From contig QNQO01008300.1 in NCBI GenBank assembly GCA_003290165.1, positions 248,001 through 312,000 of the forward strand: a stretch of DNA of 64,000 nt, read 5' to 3'. Position numbers and translations under genes: made by a program. Positions 42,531-54,985 of this stretch are shown in pieces (positions within the stretch are counted from its first letter, which is position 1; each line of letters starts with the position of its first letter). Under the pieces are notes generated by a model. The model was not told the DNA's origin, did no database searches, and worked only from the letters and a program-made list of their open reading frames with translations. The stretch comes from Berberis thunbergii (Eukaryota > Streptophyta > Magnoliopsida > Ranunculales > Berberidaceae).

Positions 42531-43700
42531 CATACTTTGATACCACTTGTTGGGTCTAGGGGTATGATGTATAGATTTAACTAACCTAATTAAATAGGTT
42601 TATTAAACCTAATTGTAATAAACTACAAATGCACAATGTTTAACTAGTAGACAATGGCAAATACTGGTCAATCCCATGAGGATTGAAGACACAATAAAAA
42701 GCCTATGATTTACTTAAACTAATTTAAAAATGGGGTTACAACAATTGAAAATCTAAACTAAAAATGGGATTGGAAGAGAAAAAGTAGAAGGGTTATTTAA
42801 AAAATCCTAAGGTTTAGAATATGCTTCCTCATCCATGTAAGCATCTAATCTCAACTTATAGTGTTCATTCAACCATGTCAAACATTTGGGATGAGAATGT
42901 CTTTGTTAACATCGAAGATTTCATTGTTTCAACTATTGAAATACAGATGCATTATTTTGATTACTTGTCTTTTCATAGCAGAAGCAATCAAAAGATTGAT
43001 TCAACTTTAAACTTCATGCAATGATACCACAAGAAATTAATCTAACTACCAAACATATCATGTTTCACTTAACCAAACATATGAGGGGAAATTGGCCACA
43101 GTATCGATAATCAAAATAATATTTACACAATTAACATTTAGTAAAAAGAAGAATATAAGTTGACATTAAAAGCAAATTCGAATTGAAGTTTCATCATAGC
43201 CTTAGCAAGGGGTTCAGAAACCCATCATACTCGGACAATGACTTGGTTCGACCTTCGCTTCATCTCAATCTCCAAAAGTGGTTTCAACCATTATTTAATG
43301 TTCTTCTAGATTTCTTCATTAATTACTCAAAATCACTTCAAACTTAATTGTGTGATTAGAAATATTTAATCTTTTAAATCAAACTAATTTAATGTTTAAT
43401 CTCCTTCAATTGCAAAAAAGTTCCAATTTGCAAAACATCTTGTCAAAGAGCTATTTAAGCACAAAATGTCACACTCATTGAACATGGAATTAAATTTCTA
43501 TTAATTCCAAGCATGGATTTAGAATCAATTCATTCTAATGATTGTAAGAATATTATTCATAAAAGAATGTTACACTAATTTTGAATCTTAGAAAAAATAT
43601 TAAATAATAATTGAAGAAACCTAAACATTCATTCACTAATAAAAATTCATACATGGTTTCATCTGCACCATTAATTGTGGATTGTTAGCTCATTATGATT
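42531..43700 (-). repeat. LTR-like relic with primer-binding-site motif
   Basis: On the minus strand TGGTATCAAAGTATGG (ending at plus 42530) follows a candidate LTR ending ...CCCAACA (plus TGTTGGGTCTAGGGG from 42548). The downstream sequence includes CAATCCCATGAGGATTGAAG and CAAGGGGTTCAGAAACC, styles seen in plant retrotransposon LTRs. The far LTR end is not fixed. Confidence 0.5.
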
Positions 43701-43711
43701 ACACACAGACT

Positions 43712-44010
43712 GTAACGACCCGATCCACATAGTAAGATATTGTCCATTTTGGGCCCTACCACCCTCACGGCTTTAAAACACGTCTTAATAGGAACCAACC
43801 TCGCACATATATAACACATCCTTTTTTCCCACCAAGGCGATGTGGGACTGTAACACCAAGGTAGTGTGTTAACCTATGAGCCCGCCCACATAAGGTAGCA
43901 TGTCAGCCTCTGAGCCCGCCCACACAAGGTTATTACAATCCACCCATCCTTAGGGCCCAACGTGCTCGTTGGCACACTTTCAGCTGGGTCCAGCTCTGAT
44001 ATCATTTTTC
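43712..44010 (-). repeat. LTR-like dispersed repeat (TGTAACGACCC type)
   Basis: Begins TGTAACGACCCGATCCACAT and includes GGGCCCTACCACCCTCACGG and GGCGATGTGGGA, ending near CAGCTCTGATATCA (a decayed tRNA-Met binding site on the minus strand). The pattern matches a repeat I know to be common in plant genomes, but its class was not verified. Confidence 0.55.
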
Positions 44011-44219
44011 TGTCATGCCCCGTTCATGGGGAAAATCACAAACAACCTCAAAATCATTAATATCAAGTTTAGGAATCTCAACAAAACCAAGGAAACTCGT
44101 ATTGAAAGTATCATCTACATTAGAAGAATATCAGTAATTCTTTTGAGGTGTGTATGACTCTTAGGTTTATTCGATCGAGTAATTCTTGTTGGGGCGTACC
44201 TGCGATATTTGTGTTAAAG

Positions 44220-45908
44220 TGATAGGGGCATAATTATGCTATTTTTAGTACTATATTTCTATATAAATATATTCAGCTATTACTTGTTAATTATGGTACT
44301 AATTGTTATTTTCATGTTTGTGTAGGTTTCCAATTACAATATTTAAAAATAGAAGCAAATTGGCAATTTAAGAATACTAATTGCACAAGGAAATCACACA
44401 AGCAAGGAAACCACACAAACAAGGAAACCACAGAAAGAAGAAAACAAGAATAAAAGAGGGAAGATACCTGGCTTTGAGACATCATCCATACACAGCCTCC
44501 ACAACAAGCCCTAACCCACCATCGCAGACTTCTCTTCATAATCATCCACGCTTACAAACCCTAGCCGCCGTCACCCAGAATCCATCCATAGCATCTACAA
44601 CCTCCTCTTCCCACAGCCATAGCCTCCTAATCCACCACCGCAGACCTTTCTTCATCATCAAGCACAAAGTCTTCACCGTTCTCATCTCTTTCCCACCTGA
44701 CTCCCTTATCGCCATCACCATCAGAACCTCCTCGCACGGAAACCCTCGTCTCAGTCCTCTCTCTCTCGTTGTCCCTGAATATCGCCACCCATCGCCACCT
44801 CGCCAAACCCTAGCCACCATCTCAGTCCCTCGTCCTTACCTCTTAGTCCCTTCTTCCCATAATCAACCTCGTCATCCCCTTCTCACCGGAGCTTATCGCG
44901 AAGAGGGAGGAGCAGAAAGACTGGTGAAGCAGATCGTGAAGGAGCAATTCGCGTGAGGAAGGTGAAGGAAGAGATATCACGATATTCGCACCCCATTTTT
45001 CACTCAGTACCACCACGCACATGCAACATCTTCCTAATCTCTTTATCTTACTTTTAGTTTGATATTAATTATGTATTTCTATTTGACCATAATTAATATG
45101 TCTAACTAAACTTCTCTTAGTCAGGGGTGGATTCGAAGCCCCGAACATGTGCTTTATAAATTAATTGAATTTAATTTTCCTTGCTATTAGTGATTGTATT
45201 TTGCTTAACTACTTTATAGAGAACTTTTCTTTGTATGTTTGTTAAGGTGGCTAATTTAGTAAGCATGCTAGGATATGGGGCTAGAGTATAGGAGAGTTTC
45301 ACCTAATTGTTATAATCTTGTATTATCAAGTAGCAAATACCAAGGAACATTGGTAAGGTTAAGTAAAATCTAGGCAAGAACAAGATGTTGATCATACTTG
45401 TAATTGCCTAGTCAGTGTTCATATTTTCCACAAAACTTAATGATCTTAGATTGTTATTTAACTTGCGATTCATGTTTAGATAGCATGATAAGAATAGTTT
45501 GAAAGTGACACATAGTTTAATTCAACAAACTTGGGAAAATAATAAGATTAATGCAGTGCGGTCACGGTTAGTCTTGAGCATTGTCTCTCACGAGTTAGCA
45601 AGTGATTACTGAAGATTGATTTATAAGCATATTTTTGGTGTGTGGAGATAAACCCTTAGCTAATTTCTCATATTTGTCATCCCTTTAGTTTTATTATCTT
45701 TATAGTAATTTTCGTAGTTATTTTCATACTTTAATTTAGAAAATCCAATCCCCTTTTATTTAATTAATTAGGTTGTTAGTTGTCTTTTAGTTATTATTAG
45801 TGTTAATTGACAAGCCCTCTAATCCCCGGTCTAGAACGATCCCTACTTATTCTATACTACAATCACAAAGCAGGGTATCAAGTTGTGTGCTACAAAAATA
45901 GCACATCA
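44220..45908 (+). repeat. 5' LTR of the Athila-like element
   Basis: 1689 bp. It carries an 85-bp stretch (about 44985-45070, CACCCCATTTTTCACTCAG...) lacking in the 3' LTR. It contains a long sense ORF at 44381-44956. Confidence 0.95.
44381..44956 (+). CDS. LTR-embedded ORF, unknown function
   Basis: The 191-codon frame starts MHKEITQARKPHKQGN and is basic, Ser/Thr/Pro/His-rich. The 3' LTR copy (50756-51322) has the same start and remains open, and the solo LTR (7253-6789) also keeps a 154-codon frame starting MHKKSYKQGNHTKQGN. The sense-strand position inside the LTR means it would be translated from the transcript's 5' leader or from the 3' LTR. No domain is recognised; it may be fortuitous, caused by low stop frequency in C-rich DNA. 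Confidence 0.4.
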   Translation: MHKEITQARKPHKQGNHRKKKTRIKEGRYLALRHHPYTASTTSPNPPSQTSLHNHPRLQTLAAVTQNPSIASTTSSSHSHSLLIHHRRPFFIIKHKVFTVLISFPPDSLIAITIRTSSHGNPRLSPLSLVVPEYRHPSPPRQTLATISVPRPYLLVPSSHNQPRHPLLTGAYREEGGAERLVKQIVKEQFA

Positions 45909-45912
45909 ATTT

Positions 45913-45932
45913 TTTGCGTCGTTGCCGGGGAT
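45913..45932 (+). promoter_or_regulatory. primer binding site, tRNA-Asp type (diverged)
   Basis: TTTGCGTCGTTGCCGGGGA, four bases after the 5' LTR, matches the TGGCGCCGTTGCCGGGGA binding site common in Athila elements, apart from changes at its 5' end. Confidence 0.8.
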
Positions 45933-46047
45933 TAGAAAAGTTGCTGATTACTTAATTAGTTTTTATTTATTTATTTTTATTTTTATTTTTATTTTTATTT
46001 TTAATTGATTTTTTTCTTCTTTCTATCTTTATCTTAGGTACTAGTTC

Positions 46048-47618
46048 ATGCGCAATAGGAGATCTAGCGAAAACTTAGTAGAATACGATTCAGAGCCTGA
46101 GAAAACATTTAGAAGACGAAGAAGAGAAACAAAAGAGCCACACACATCTAGCTCTGAATCTGAAGAGTTCGACATGAGAGATAATAGATCTATTAAAGAA
46201 CTTTCAGCATCCACCTTGGACAACGCCGCACCCTTGTGCATTCAGTATCCATTAGCCGCGCATGGATAAGACTGAGTCATTCGAGCTAAAATCCAGCTTA
46301 CTTCATCATATTCTGAAGTATCATGGTCTTTCTATGGAGGATCCAAATAAACATTTAAAGAAATTTGAAGTTGTATGCTCCAGTATGACGCCAATAAATG
46401 TGGATGAAAACATCTTAAAGTTGAGAGAATTTCCCTTTTCTCTGGCTGATAGGGCTAAGGATTGGCTCTATGAACTACCTTCTGGGACAGTATATTCTTG
46501 GGAGAGCATGAAGAAGGTGTTTCTAGAGAAATTCTTCCCAACTTCCAAAATTATCTTGTTGAGGAAGAAAATCAGTGGCATACAGCAGGGTCTAGGAGAA
46601 TCATATCCGACTTACTATGAGCGTTTCAAAATTCTCATAACATCATGCCCGCAACATCAGATGAAGGAGGATCTCCTGATTCAATACTTTTACGAAGGAT
46701 TGCTTCCTCTTGAGCAACAGATGTTAGATGCAGTGGCAGGGGGAGCTTTGGTTGATAAAACTCCAGTAGCAGCAAAGACTTTGATTGCAAATTGAGCTTT
46801 AAATGCCCAACAGTATGAAGGAATTGGAGAGCATTCACGCCAAGTCAATGAGGTAAGTACTAATTCTAGTTTGAAAGCTCAAATGGCTAATCTTACCTCA
46901 CTTGTGACTCAGGCCCTAGGGAAGCAGAATATGCTAGGAGTTGCACAAGTTTGTGGTTTGTGTACTAAGTCAGGACATTCATTTGATCAATGTCCTAAAC
47001 TGATTGAGAATGGCGGTTGGGAGAATGTCAATGCAGTGGGTTTTCAAGGGCAAAATCACTATAGGAATAATCCTTATTCGAACACCTACAATGAAGGTTG
47101 GAGAAATCACCCCAGTTTTGGATGGAGAAATTCAGAACAACCTCAACAACAAACTTCAAATCGCCCACCCTGGTTTCTTTCAAGGACCACCTAAACCACC
47201 TCAGCACAATTCAGGTATGCCGCTTAATTATGATGAGATTCTGAAATCATTAACTATTTTACAGCAGAATCAAGCAAAAGATATAGCAGATTTGAAGCTA
47301 CAAATGGGACAAATAGCTGAGTTTATTGGACAAATTCGCGAGCAAGGAAAACTTCCTAGTTCTACCACTCCAAATCCGAAGGGCATGTTTGAAACTGCAA
47401 AAGCAATTACATTGAGGAGTGGTAGGCAAATTGATAATGAACCAATAGTCCCTAAACATAGTCGAAATAGGGAAACTGAGTTACATAAGGATTCTCCAGT
47501 CATCATTGAAACACCGGAACTCCAAGGTAAGAAGGTGAGCATTCCAAATTCAGTTCTGCTAATCTTGTTCCACCTTTTGTGCCTTTTCCAGGTAGGTTTG
47601 CCAAATCTAGAAAAATGA
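46048..47618 (+). pseudogene. Athila-like gag
   Basis: The core at 46262-46795 reads FELKSSLLHHILKYHGLSME, ADRAKDWLYELPSG, KKVFLEKFFPTSKI and LLIQYFYEGLLP, the typical retrotransposon gag of Athila. TGA at about 46794-46796 ends the frame in ...LIAN*, where relatives continue. A second segment (46801-47194) contains a knuckle-like CGLCTKSGHSFDQCP (C-x2-C-x4-H-x4-C), and a third frame (to 47618) continues the C-terminus. It is thus broken by one stop and one frameshift near 47190. Confidence 0.88.
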
Positions 47619-47691
47619 ACAGGATAAGGAAATTTTGGAAACCTTCTGAAAAGTCCAAGTCAATATTCCGCTTCTTGATGCTATTAAGCAA

Positions 47692-48250
47692 GTGCCTAAG
47701 TATGCAAAAATTTTGAAGGAGCTTGGCACAACAAAGAGTCGTCTTCGAGACGGAGAGGTAGTTAAGGTAAGTGAGAATGTCTCCGCAGTTCTTCAAAAGA
47801 AATTGCCACCGAAATGTAAAGATCCAGGTAGTTTCACTATCCCTTGTGTTATCGGTAATACTAAAATTGAAAATGCAATGTTAGACTTAGGTGCTTCAAT
47901 TAATTTTATGTCGTATTCTATTTATCGATCTATGAATCTCGGGAAGTTAAAAAATGATGGTGTTATTATTCAATTGGCTGACCGTTCTAATGCATATCCT
48001 CGAGGTTTGTTGGAAGCTGTGTTGGTGCAGGTTAACCATTTGATATTCCCAGCAGATTTCTATGTGCTTGAGATGGAAGATTTATAAATTTTAGCACCTT
48101 TGCCTCTTTTTTTAGGGCGCACTTCATGAAAACTACGAAGACAAATATTGATGTGCATGCGGGGAAATTAACCATAGAATTTGATGGTGATGTGATTGGC
48201 TTCAACATCTTTGAAGCCACGAGATATCCTGATAAAAATCATTCTTGTTT
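47692..48250 (+). pseudogene. Athila-like aspartic protease
   Basis: The frame contains KLPPKCKDPGSFTIPCVIGN and the active-site block AMLDLGASINFMSYSIYRSM, with DLGAS in place of DTG, the usual form in this family, and GVIIQLADRSNAYPRG. A stop near 48087 follows EMEDL, where relatives have a longer protein. The next frame (48126 on) resumes with FDGDVIGFNIFEATRYP. Confidence 0.8.
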
Positions 48251-48384
48251 TTCTATTAATGTGAATGACAATTTGGCCCAGAAATTGTTAAACCTCAAAA
48301 ACGAGGATGAACTTGAGACCAACATCACTACTGCCATTGGATATGAGAGCAATGGAGTTCTCTATTACACAAAGAAGCGAAAGA

Positions 48385-48739
48385 AATTTCAGTTGAATGA
48401 GCTAGAAAAGATTCAGGATGAGGCTTATGGTAGTAAAAGCAATTATAAGGAGAACACCATAGTTTTTCATGATCAGATGATCCATGGAATTACTTTTGTC
48501 ATTGGAATGAAAGTCTTGCTTTTCTAATCATGTCTTAGAACTGGTAAGTTACGTTCTGAATGGGTTGGCCCTTTTATTGTTACTAATGTTTTTCCCCATG
48601 GTGTTATACAGATTAAGAGTGTCACAACCGAGAAGGAGTTTAAAGTGAAGCATCATCGACTTAAGCCTTATTATGAGTCATTTGTGGAGCACGACGTGGA
48701 GGATGTATCACTCCATGTTCCCATTTATTATGAAGATTA
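48385..48739 (+). pseudogene. integrase C-terminal remnant
   Basis: After the protease block, LNELEKIQDEAYGSKSNYKE leads into KVLLF and, in another frame, [18 protein letters not shown] and [14 protein letters not shown]. These are the C-terminal beta-barrel-like segment of gypsy integrases. The RT, RNase H and integrase core that should precede it are gone; the deletion joins protease to integrase near 48385. Confidence 0.85.
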
Positions 48740-50584
48740 ACTAGAGATACCGTCAGGCTGCACGCCGTTAAGACAAACGCTTCTTGGGAGGCAACCCAAT
48801 CATATTTGCTTTCTTTATCATTTTATTTTATTTTCGTTATTTTTGCTTTTTTTTGTTAGTAGTTTGTTTTTCCGCGTTTAAATCTTTCATTGCATGTGCT
48901 ATAATCTATTAACATTGAAGACAATGTTAGGTTTAAGTGTGGGGGAAACAAAACATTGTTTTATTTTGAAAAAAAAGTGTCAGTCCCATAAAAAAAATTA
49001 TTGGTTTTTATTTTCTTTGTTGGTATTAGTGTCATAAAAAAATTAAAAAATTAAAAATTAAATTATAGTTGTTCTGAGTCTTAGGATACTTTCCAACACA
49101 ATGATGAGATTTGGGTTTTAATTGCATGACTTTAAGATGATTTATACACATAATTCAAGATCTAATATTATTCTTTGGTTAATGGTTATCATATGCAAAT
49201 TCACATGTAATCAACTTAGTAATTGGTACTCATAGCATGCTTAGTTGAATTTAACTCATTATAACCCATATGTGAGTTTTGAGCCTATTGTTCCTATGAT
49301 TTTGAGAGTTTTTAGTTAGGTCATCTTTTATTTCTTTTGTCAATAATAATTCGTTGCATGATCTCAATTTTGTTTGCTTTGGTTGCTACTTGGATTGCTT
49401 TCAAAATTAAGAGTTAAACACTAGAACTTGTATTAATTTCGTTCAAAGCATCATATTGAATTGCATGACATGCTTGACATGATAAATGCACATAATTTCC
49501 ACCATTGCCAAATAAGCCTGATCCATAATATATTTCCTTTAGGTTAACCCCATTGAGCCTGTTATTAAGCCTTTTGTTTCATTACCCTCATTTTCTATCC
49601 ATAACCTAATAAAAAGAGTGGAGCATAATTTGATTTGCAAAGACTTTATTGTGGTTCAAGGTATGTTGAAAAGCAAGTGTGGGGGAAGACCCTTGTGGTA
49701 TGTTCAAGAAAAAAGAGTTGCAAAAAAAAAAAAATGAAAAAAAAGAGTTACAAAATGGATACAAGTCCTTATCTATATCCATTCAGTATTACAGTACCAT
49801 ACAGATAGTTCAATTCTTTTCAGTAGATATAAAATAATTGTTGAAGCTCTTCATTATCAATGGGCCACCTCGTCATTTTCCCACTTATGTCTTGAACCAT
49901 ATGATTCTTTGCTAATGTCTCTAATCTTATTGCATGCTTTCACCATTTCTTCAAGCCCTTTGAAATTTTCATATTCGTTCTTTCTCTTCCCTTGACCTCT
50001 GGCCCCATTACAACCTGAATTAAGACCTTTTGATTGAGTGTGTCTTGCAATGTCACGATGTGGAGATTCGAATGAGGTATAAGCATATGGTGTCCCTAGT
50101 TCTTGCATTCAAGTAGTAGCATTCCTTCCATGAGATCATATATCTTAAAAAAAAAAAGGTCAGAAAATGTCATTCTTTCTTGTTATATCATATGTGAGCT
50201 ATTTGTTTCCATTTTACATCAATCCTCTCACATATAACTAGAATAAGAAGAGTGATTTTACCAAACAATCAGTGAAAAAGAAAAGAGTGCATCCAGTGAG
50301 ATTTTTGGGTTAATTTTTCTTGGCATGCGCTTGAGTTTCACAGTCACTTGGATTGATTTAATTGTAAATTTTTATATCATTGCTATGAACGTGTATTAAT
50401 TTTCGAATGATGTGGATTTAATCTCATGTTTACAAAGAATCTTAACATGTCATGATCCGTTGAAAATCTCTGAGACAAATGTTGGAAAGTATAGATTGAG
50501 TCATTTGAGTCTTTTATTTTTGTTTCTTGGATTTACTCGAGGACTAGCAAAAGATAAGTTTACTCGAGGACTAGCAAAAGATAA
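48740..50584 (+). other. non-coding 3' region of the Athila-like element
   Basis: AT-rich, with the motif AAGTGTGGGGGAA repeated (about 48938, 49676, 50583). No envelope-like ORF is recognised. A minus-strand frame at 49857-50108 (SKGLNSGCNGARGQGKRK) lacks any identifiable product. Confidence 0.6.
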
Positions 50585-50597
50585 GTGTGGGGGAATT
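50585..50597 (+). promoter_or_regulatory. polypurine tract
   Basis: GTGTGGGGGAATT directly before the 3' LTR. Confidence 0.75.
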
Positions 50598-52194
50598 TGA
50601 TAGGGGCATAATTAGGCTTTTTTAGTACTATATTTCTGTATATATATTTATCTATTACTTGTTAATTATGGTACTAATTGTTATTTTCATGTTTGTGTAG
50701 GTTTCCAATTATAATATTTTAAAATAGAAGCAAATTGGCAATTTAGGAATACTAATTGCACAAGGAAATCACACAAGCAAGGAAACCACACAAACAAGGA
50801 AACCACAGAAAGAAGAAAACAAGAATAAAAGGGGGAAGATACCTGGCTTTGAGACATCATCCATACACAGCCTCCACAACAAGCCCTAACCCACCATCGC
50901 AGACTTCTCTTCATCATCATCCACGCTTACAAACCCTAGCTGCCGTCACCCAGAATCCATCCACAACATCTACAACCTCCTCTTCCCACATCCATAGCCT
51001 CCTAATCCACCACCGCAAGCCTTTCTTCATCATCCAGCACAAAGTCCTCACCATCCTCATCTCTCTCTCGCCTGACTCCCTTATCGCCATCACCATTAGA
51101 ACCTCCTTGCACGGAAACCCTCATCTAAGTCCTCTATCTCTCGTTGTCCCTGATTGTCGCCACCTCGCCAAAACCCTAGCCACTGTCTCAGTCACTCGTC
51201 CTTCCCTCTTCATCCCTTCTTCCCATTCTCAGCCTTGTCATGCCCTTCTCACCAGAGCTTATCGCGAAGAGGGAGGATCAGAAAGACTTGTGAAGCAGAT
51301 CGCGAAGGAGCAATTCGCGTGAGGAAAGTGAAGGAAGAGATATCACGATATTAATTATGTATTTCTATTCGAACATAATTAATATGTCCAGCTAAACTCC
51401 TCTTAGTTAGGGTGGATTCAAAGCCCCGAACATGTGCTTTATAAATTAATTGAATTTAATCTTCCTTGCTATTAGTCATTGTGTTTTGCTTAACTGCTTT
51501 ATAGAGAACTTTTCTTTGTATGTTTGTTAAGGTGGCCAACTTAGTAAGCATTCTAGGATCTGGGGCTAGAGTATAGGAGAGTTTCACCTAATTGTTATAA
51601 TCTTGTATTCACAAGTAGTAAATACCAAAGAACGTTGGTAAGGTTAAGTAAAAATCTAGGCAAGAACAAGATGTCGATCATACTTGTAATTGCCTAGTTA
51701 GTGTTCATATTTTTCACAAAACTTAATGATCTTAGATTGTTATTTAACTTGCGATTCATGTTTAGATAGCATGATAAGAATAGTTTGAAAGCGACGCTTA
51801 GTTTAATTCAACGAACTTGGGAAAATAATAAGATTAATGCAGTGCGGTCACGGTTAGTCTTGAGCATTGTTTTTCACGAGTTAGCAAGTGATTATTGAAG
51901 ATTGATTTATAACCATATGTTTGGTGTGTGGAGATAAACCCTTAGCTAATTTCTCATATTTGCCATCCCTTTAGTTTTATTATCTTTATAGTAATTTTCG
52001 TAGTTATTTTCATACTTTAATTTAGAAAATCCAATCCCCTTTTATTTAATTAATTAGGTTGTTAGTTGTCTTTTAGTTATTATTAGTGTTAATTGACAAA
52101 CCCTCTAATCCCCGGTCTAAAACGATCCCTACTTATTCTATACTACAATCATAAAGTAGGGTATTAAGTTGTGTGCTACAAAAATAGCGCATCA
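50598..52194 (+). repeat. 3' LTR of the Athila-like element
   Basis: 1597 bp, lacking the 85-bp stretch present in the 5' LTR (GATATCACGATATTAATTATG junction). It contains the counterpart ORF 50756-51322. Confidence 0.95.
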
Positions 52195-52829
52195 TAAAAA
52201 AAGATCGATCATTGAGGATGTGCATTGACTCTCGAGAATTAAATAAGGTCAGCATCAAGAATCAATATCCATGTCCACGAATTGATGATTTGTTGGATAA
52301 GTTAAGAGGTGACATAGTATTCTCAAAGCTTGATCTTCAGTCTGGGTATCATCAGATGAGGGTTGAAGAGCGGAGTATTCCATTGACTGCGAACCCAATA
52401 TGGATTATATGAGTATCTAGTGATGCCTTTTCATTTAACAAATGTTCCATCTTTCTTTATGGATATAATAAATCAAGTATTCCACTAGTATTTGGATCAG
52501 TTTGTTATAGTTTTCATTGATGATATCTTGGTGTACTCGAGAAGTCGGAAGAGCATAAGGAATACCTTCACATTGTACTACAAACTTAGGGAGATCATCA
52601 ACTATATGCAAAGTTTAGTAAATGTCATTTTTGGGAATCAGAGGTTCGATTCTCAGGCATGTGATTTCTAGTAGTGGTATTGCAGTAGATTTCGAGAAAG
52701 GTGTGGCAGTTAAGTCCCGATGACAACTTCGACTAGGAAGAATATTCCTTTTGTGTGGATGTCACACACCGTTTGTCGAAAATCTTGCTATCGATCATGA
52801 TTCCCCTATCAGCGGGGCGTGACACAGAT

Positions 52830-54952
52830 TGCAATAAATTAACAAGGCAAACTCCATTGAGCTACAAAGAAGAACAAATACACCACTTATCTGCAAGCCT
52901 TTTTTTTACTTTTACTTTTTTCTCTGATATTCTAGATCGTCTTTCTTGAGTCAATATCTTATTTATATATCCTAGTGATATAGCGAGTTGTGCCTTTTTT
53001 TCCTTTGTTGACCCGCTCAATAGGGAGGTCATTCCTTGGCTTGTGTGTTGTGTTGCAAGATTTAGGAAAGGGAAATTGTATCTTGACTATTGGGGTGTGA
53101 ATGAGTTACATAGCATGGGAACTCATGTGAGTTTAGAGCTTGATTTAAATGAAAGACTAAATGGGGGAAATGAAAAAAAAAAGTGTATTAAGTGGTTAGG
53201 GCAGTGTTAGTTGTGCAGTTGGTTTAGCAGAGATATGAAGAAAGGATTTTATGGAAGGAAGATGTATCAATTCAAAACAACACATGGGCAAGTATTGTGA
53301 TTTCGTTTTTTTGAGTTAATTTTTGTCTCCTGATTTTAAGAAATATTTCGGTGTGCAAAGAAAAATTGTAAAAATTTAGAGAATACATGAAATATAAATA
53401 ATGAATTTTGAAGAGATATTAAATATGTTACAAAAATGATATACATGTAAATAAATGTATTAAACACATTAAATGAAACCAAAATACCTATAACAGAAAA
53501 TTGGGGGGTAGTTTCAAAAATCAATATATAAGTAGATGAAGTGATAATTAGGAAATTAGGGGGTGGTTTCAAAAATCAACAAATTTTAGCATAAATGATA
53601 ATTAGAAGAAAAAAAACTTGAAATTTACGGAAAAAAAATACCGAAATTTTTTGAGACAATGTAATTTTAGTAGCTGGTTTTTGTATTTTTACTAAAAAAA
53701 AAAACCAAATTTACGAAAAAATCCCAAAATTTTCAAATTTTTTTTTAAAAAACCCTTAAATTTTTTATTTTTTCTTTTGGTAATTTCAAAAAAAACGTGT
53801 AAAATTGAAGAAGGGTTTTGTCAAAAGAAAAAATTTCGGTAAAAACCCTCGAAAAAGTAGTTGTTGGTTTGGTCTTTAGTGGGCTAATTTTTGAAATGAG
53901 TATGTGGTGAATAAAAAATTAGAAGTGGTTAAATTGAAGAATGGTTTTGAATGGATTAAAAATTAGGGTTTTTTTACAAGGTTTGATTTCCCGAAATTCT
54001 TACTCCACCGATACTCGTGCAATTTGGTTTCTCTAAATTTCTTACAAAAAATAAAATTAGGCCTTATTAATATAGTTAAATAATTCACTTTGCATGGAAC
54101 TATTCAAACTATGAACATGTACATGCAAATACATCGTTAAAATTTTTTTAAAAAATGCACATAGTACACTAAAATAAGAAATTTGGAAAAGAGATTAAGA
54201 TCTAAAGAAGAATGAGAGAACATTATATTTGTTTTCCATCTCATTTAGTGAATTCAATCTCTAAAGATTTTTTACTCTGGATGTAGTCAATCTTTCGGTG
54301 AACCAATTAAGACATGTTGTGTTCTCTTGCTCTTTTACTACTTGTTTCATTGTGTGTATTGTTTTTTCTTTCTCTACTTCAAAGTTCAAACTACTCTATC
54401 ATGTGCTCGTTGCGTTGTCTCTAACATCAACTAACCAATATCTCATGTGGTGTGTTTAAGATGTGTTGAAGTAAATGTTTTTGTGGGATAAAACACCCAC
54501 GTCCTCACATGGCATTGTGCCATTTAGAATTGATTTTAGCCATTTTTTCTTTAATTAGACCATTATGTGTACGACTTGAGTCCGCATTGGTATTATTATG
54601 TCGATTGATGTTTAGAAAGATTAAATGTTGCTTGAGTCTCAAACCATAAAGACCGAGAGCCATCAGGTCTGTTGGGTTTTGACTCACCAATGTTATTCTC
54701 ATTGAATACGAGAACTTTTTACTTGCGCCTCTTATCATGATCAGTCCATCTAGATATGGATCGTGCTTTGGATGTTAGTTCCTTATGAGTTTTGTGAGAA
54801 AGGGGGGGGGGTGTGGAGGAGGGTTACAATACACATTATTTTTCAAATTGGATTGATTAATGCACAACTATAATTATACCTTAAGCACAATCAATGCGAA
54901 ATAATAATAATAGTAATGATCATGATGATGATAATAATTATGCCAGTAAAAT

Positions 54953-54985
<33 letters not shown>

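Larger units (their letters stand above)
44220..52194 (+). mobile_element. Athila-like LTR retrotransposon with internal deletion
   Basis: LTRs 44220-45908 and 50598-52194 share TGATAGGGGCATAATTA starts and GCACATCA/GCGCATCA ends. The flanks TAAAG (44215-44219) and TAAAA (52195-52199) are a 5-bp TSD with one change. Internal order: primer binding site, gag, protease, a scrap of integrase C-terminus, long non-coding 3' region, polypurine tract. RT, RNase H and the integrase core are missing, so the copy depends on relatives. Long LTRs, tRNA-Asp type binding site, gag sequence and the recurring AAGTGTGGGGGAA motif fit Athila. Confidence 0.93.
44145..52757 (+). pseudogene. Ty3/gypsy reverse transcriptase relic split by the Athila-like element
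   Basis: The left piece (44145-44219) encodes LRFIRSSNSCWGVPAIFVL, the right piece (52195-52757) [52 protein letters not shown] and KCHFWESEVRFSGM. They are adjacent parts of one gypsy RT, and reading resumes in register when the 8-kb insertion and one TSD copy are removed. The right piece has stops and a frameshift near 52410, and an RNase H start (TRKNIPFVW) near 52735. This relic predates the Athila-like insertion. Confidence 0.88.
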
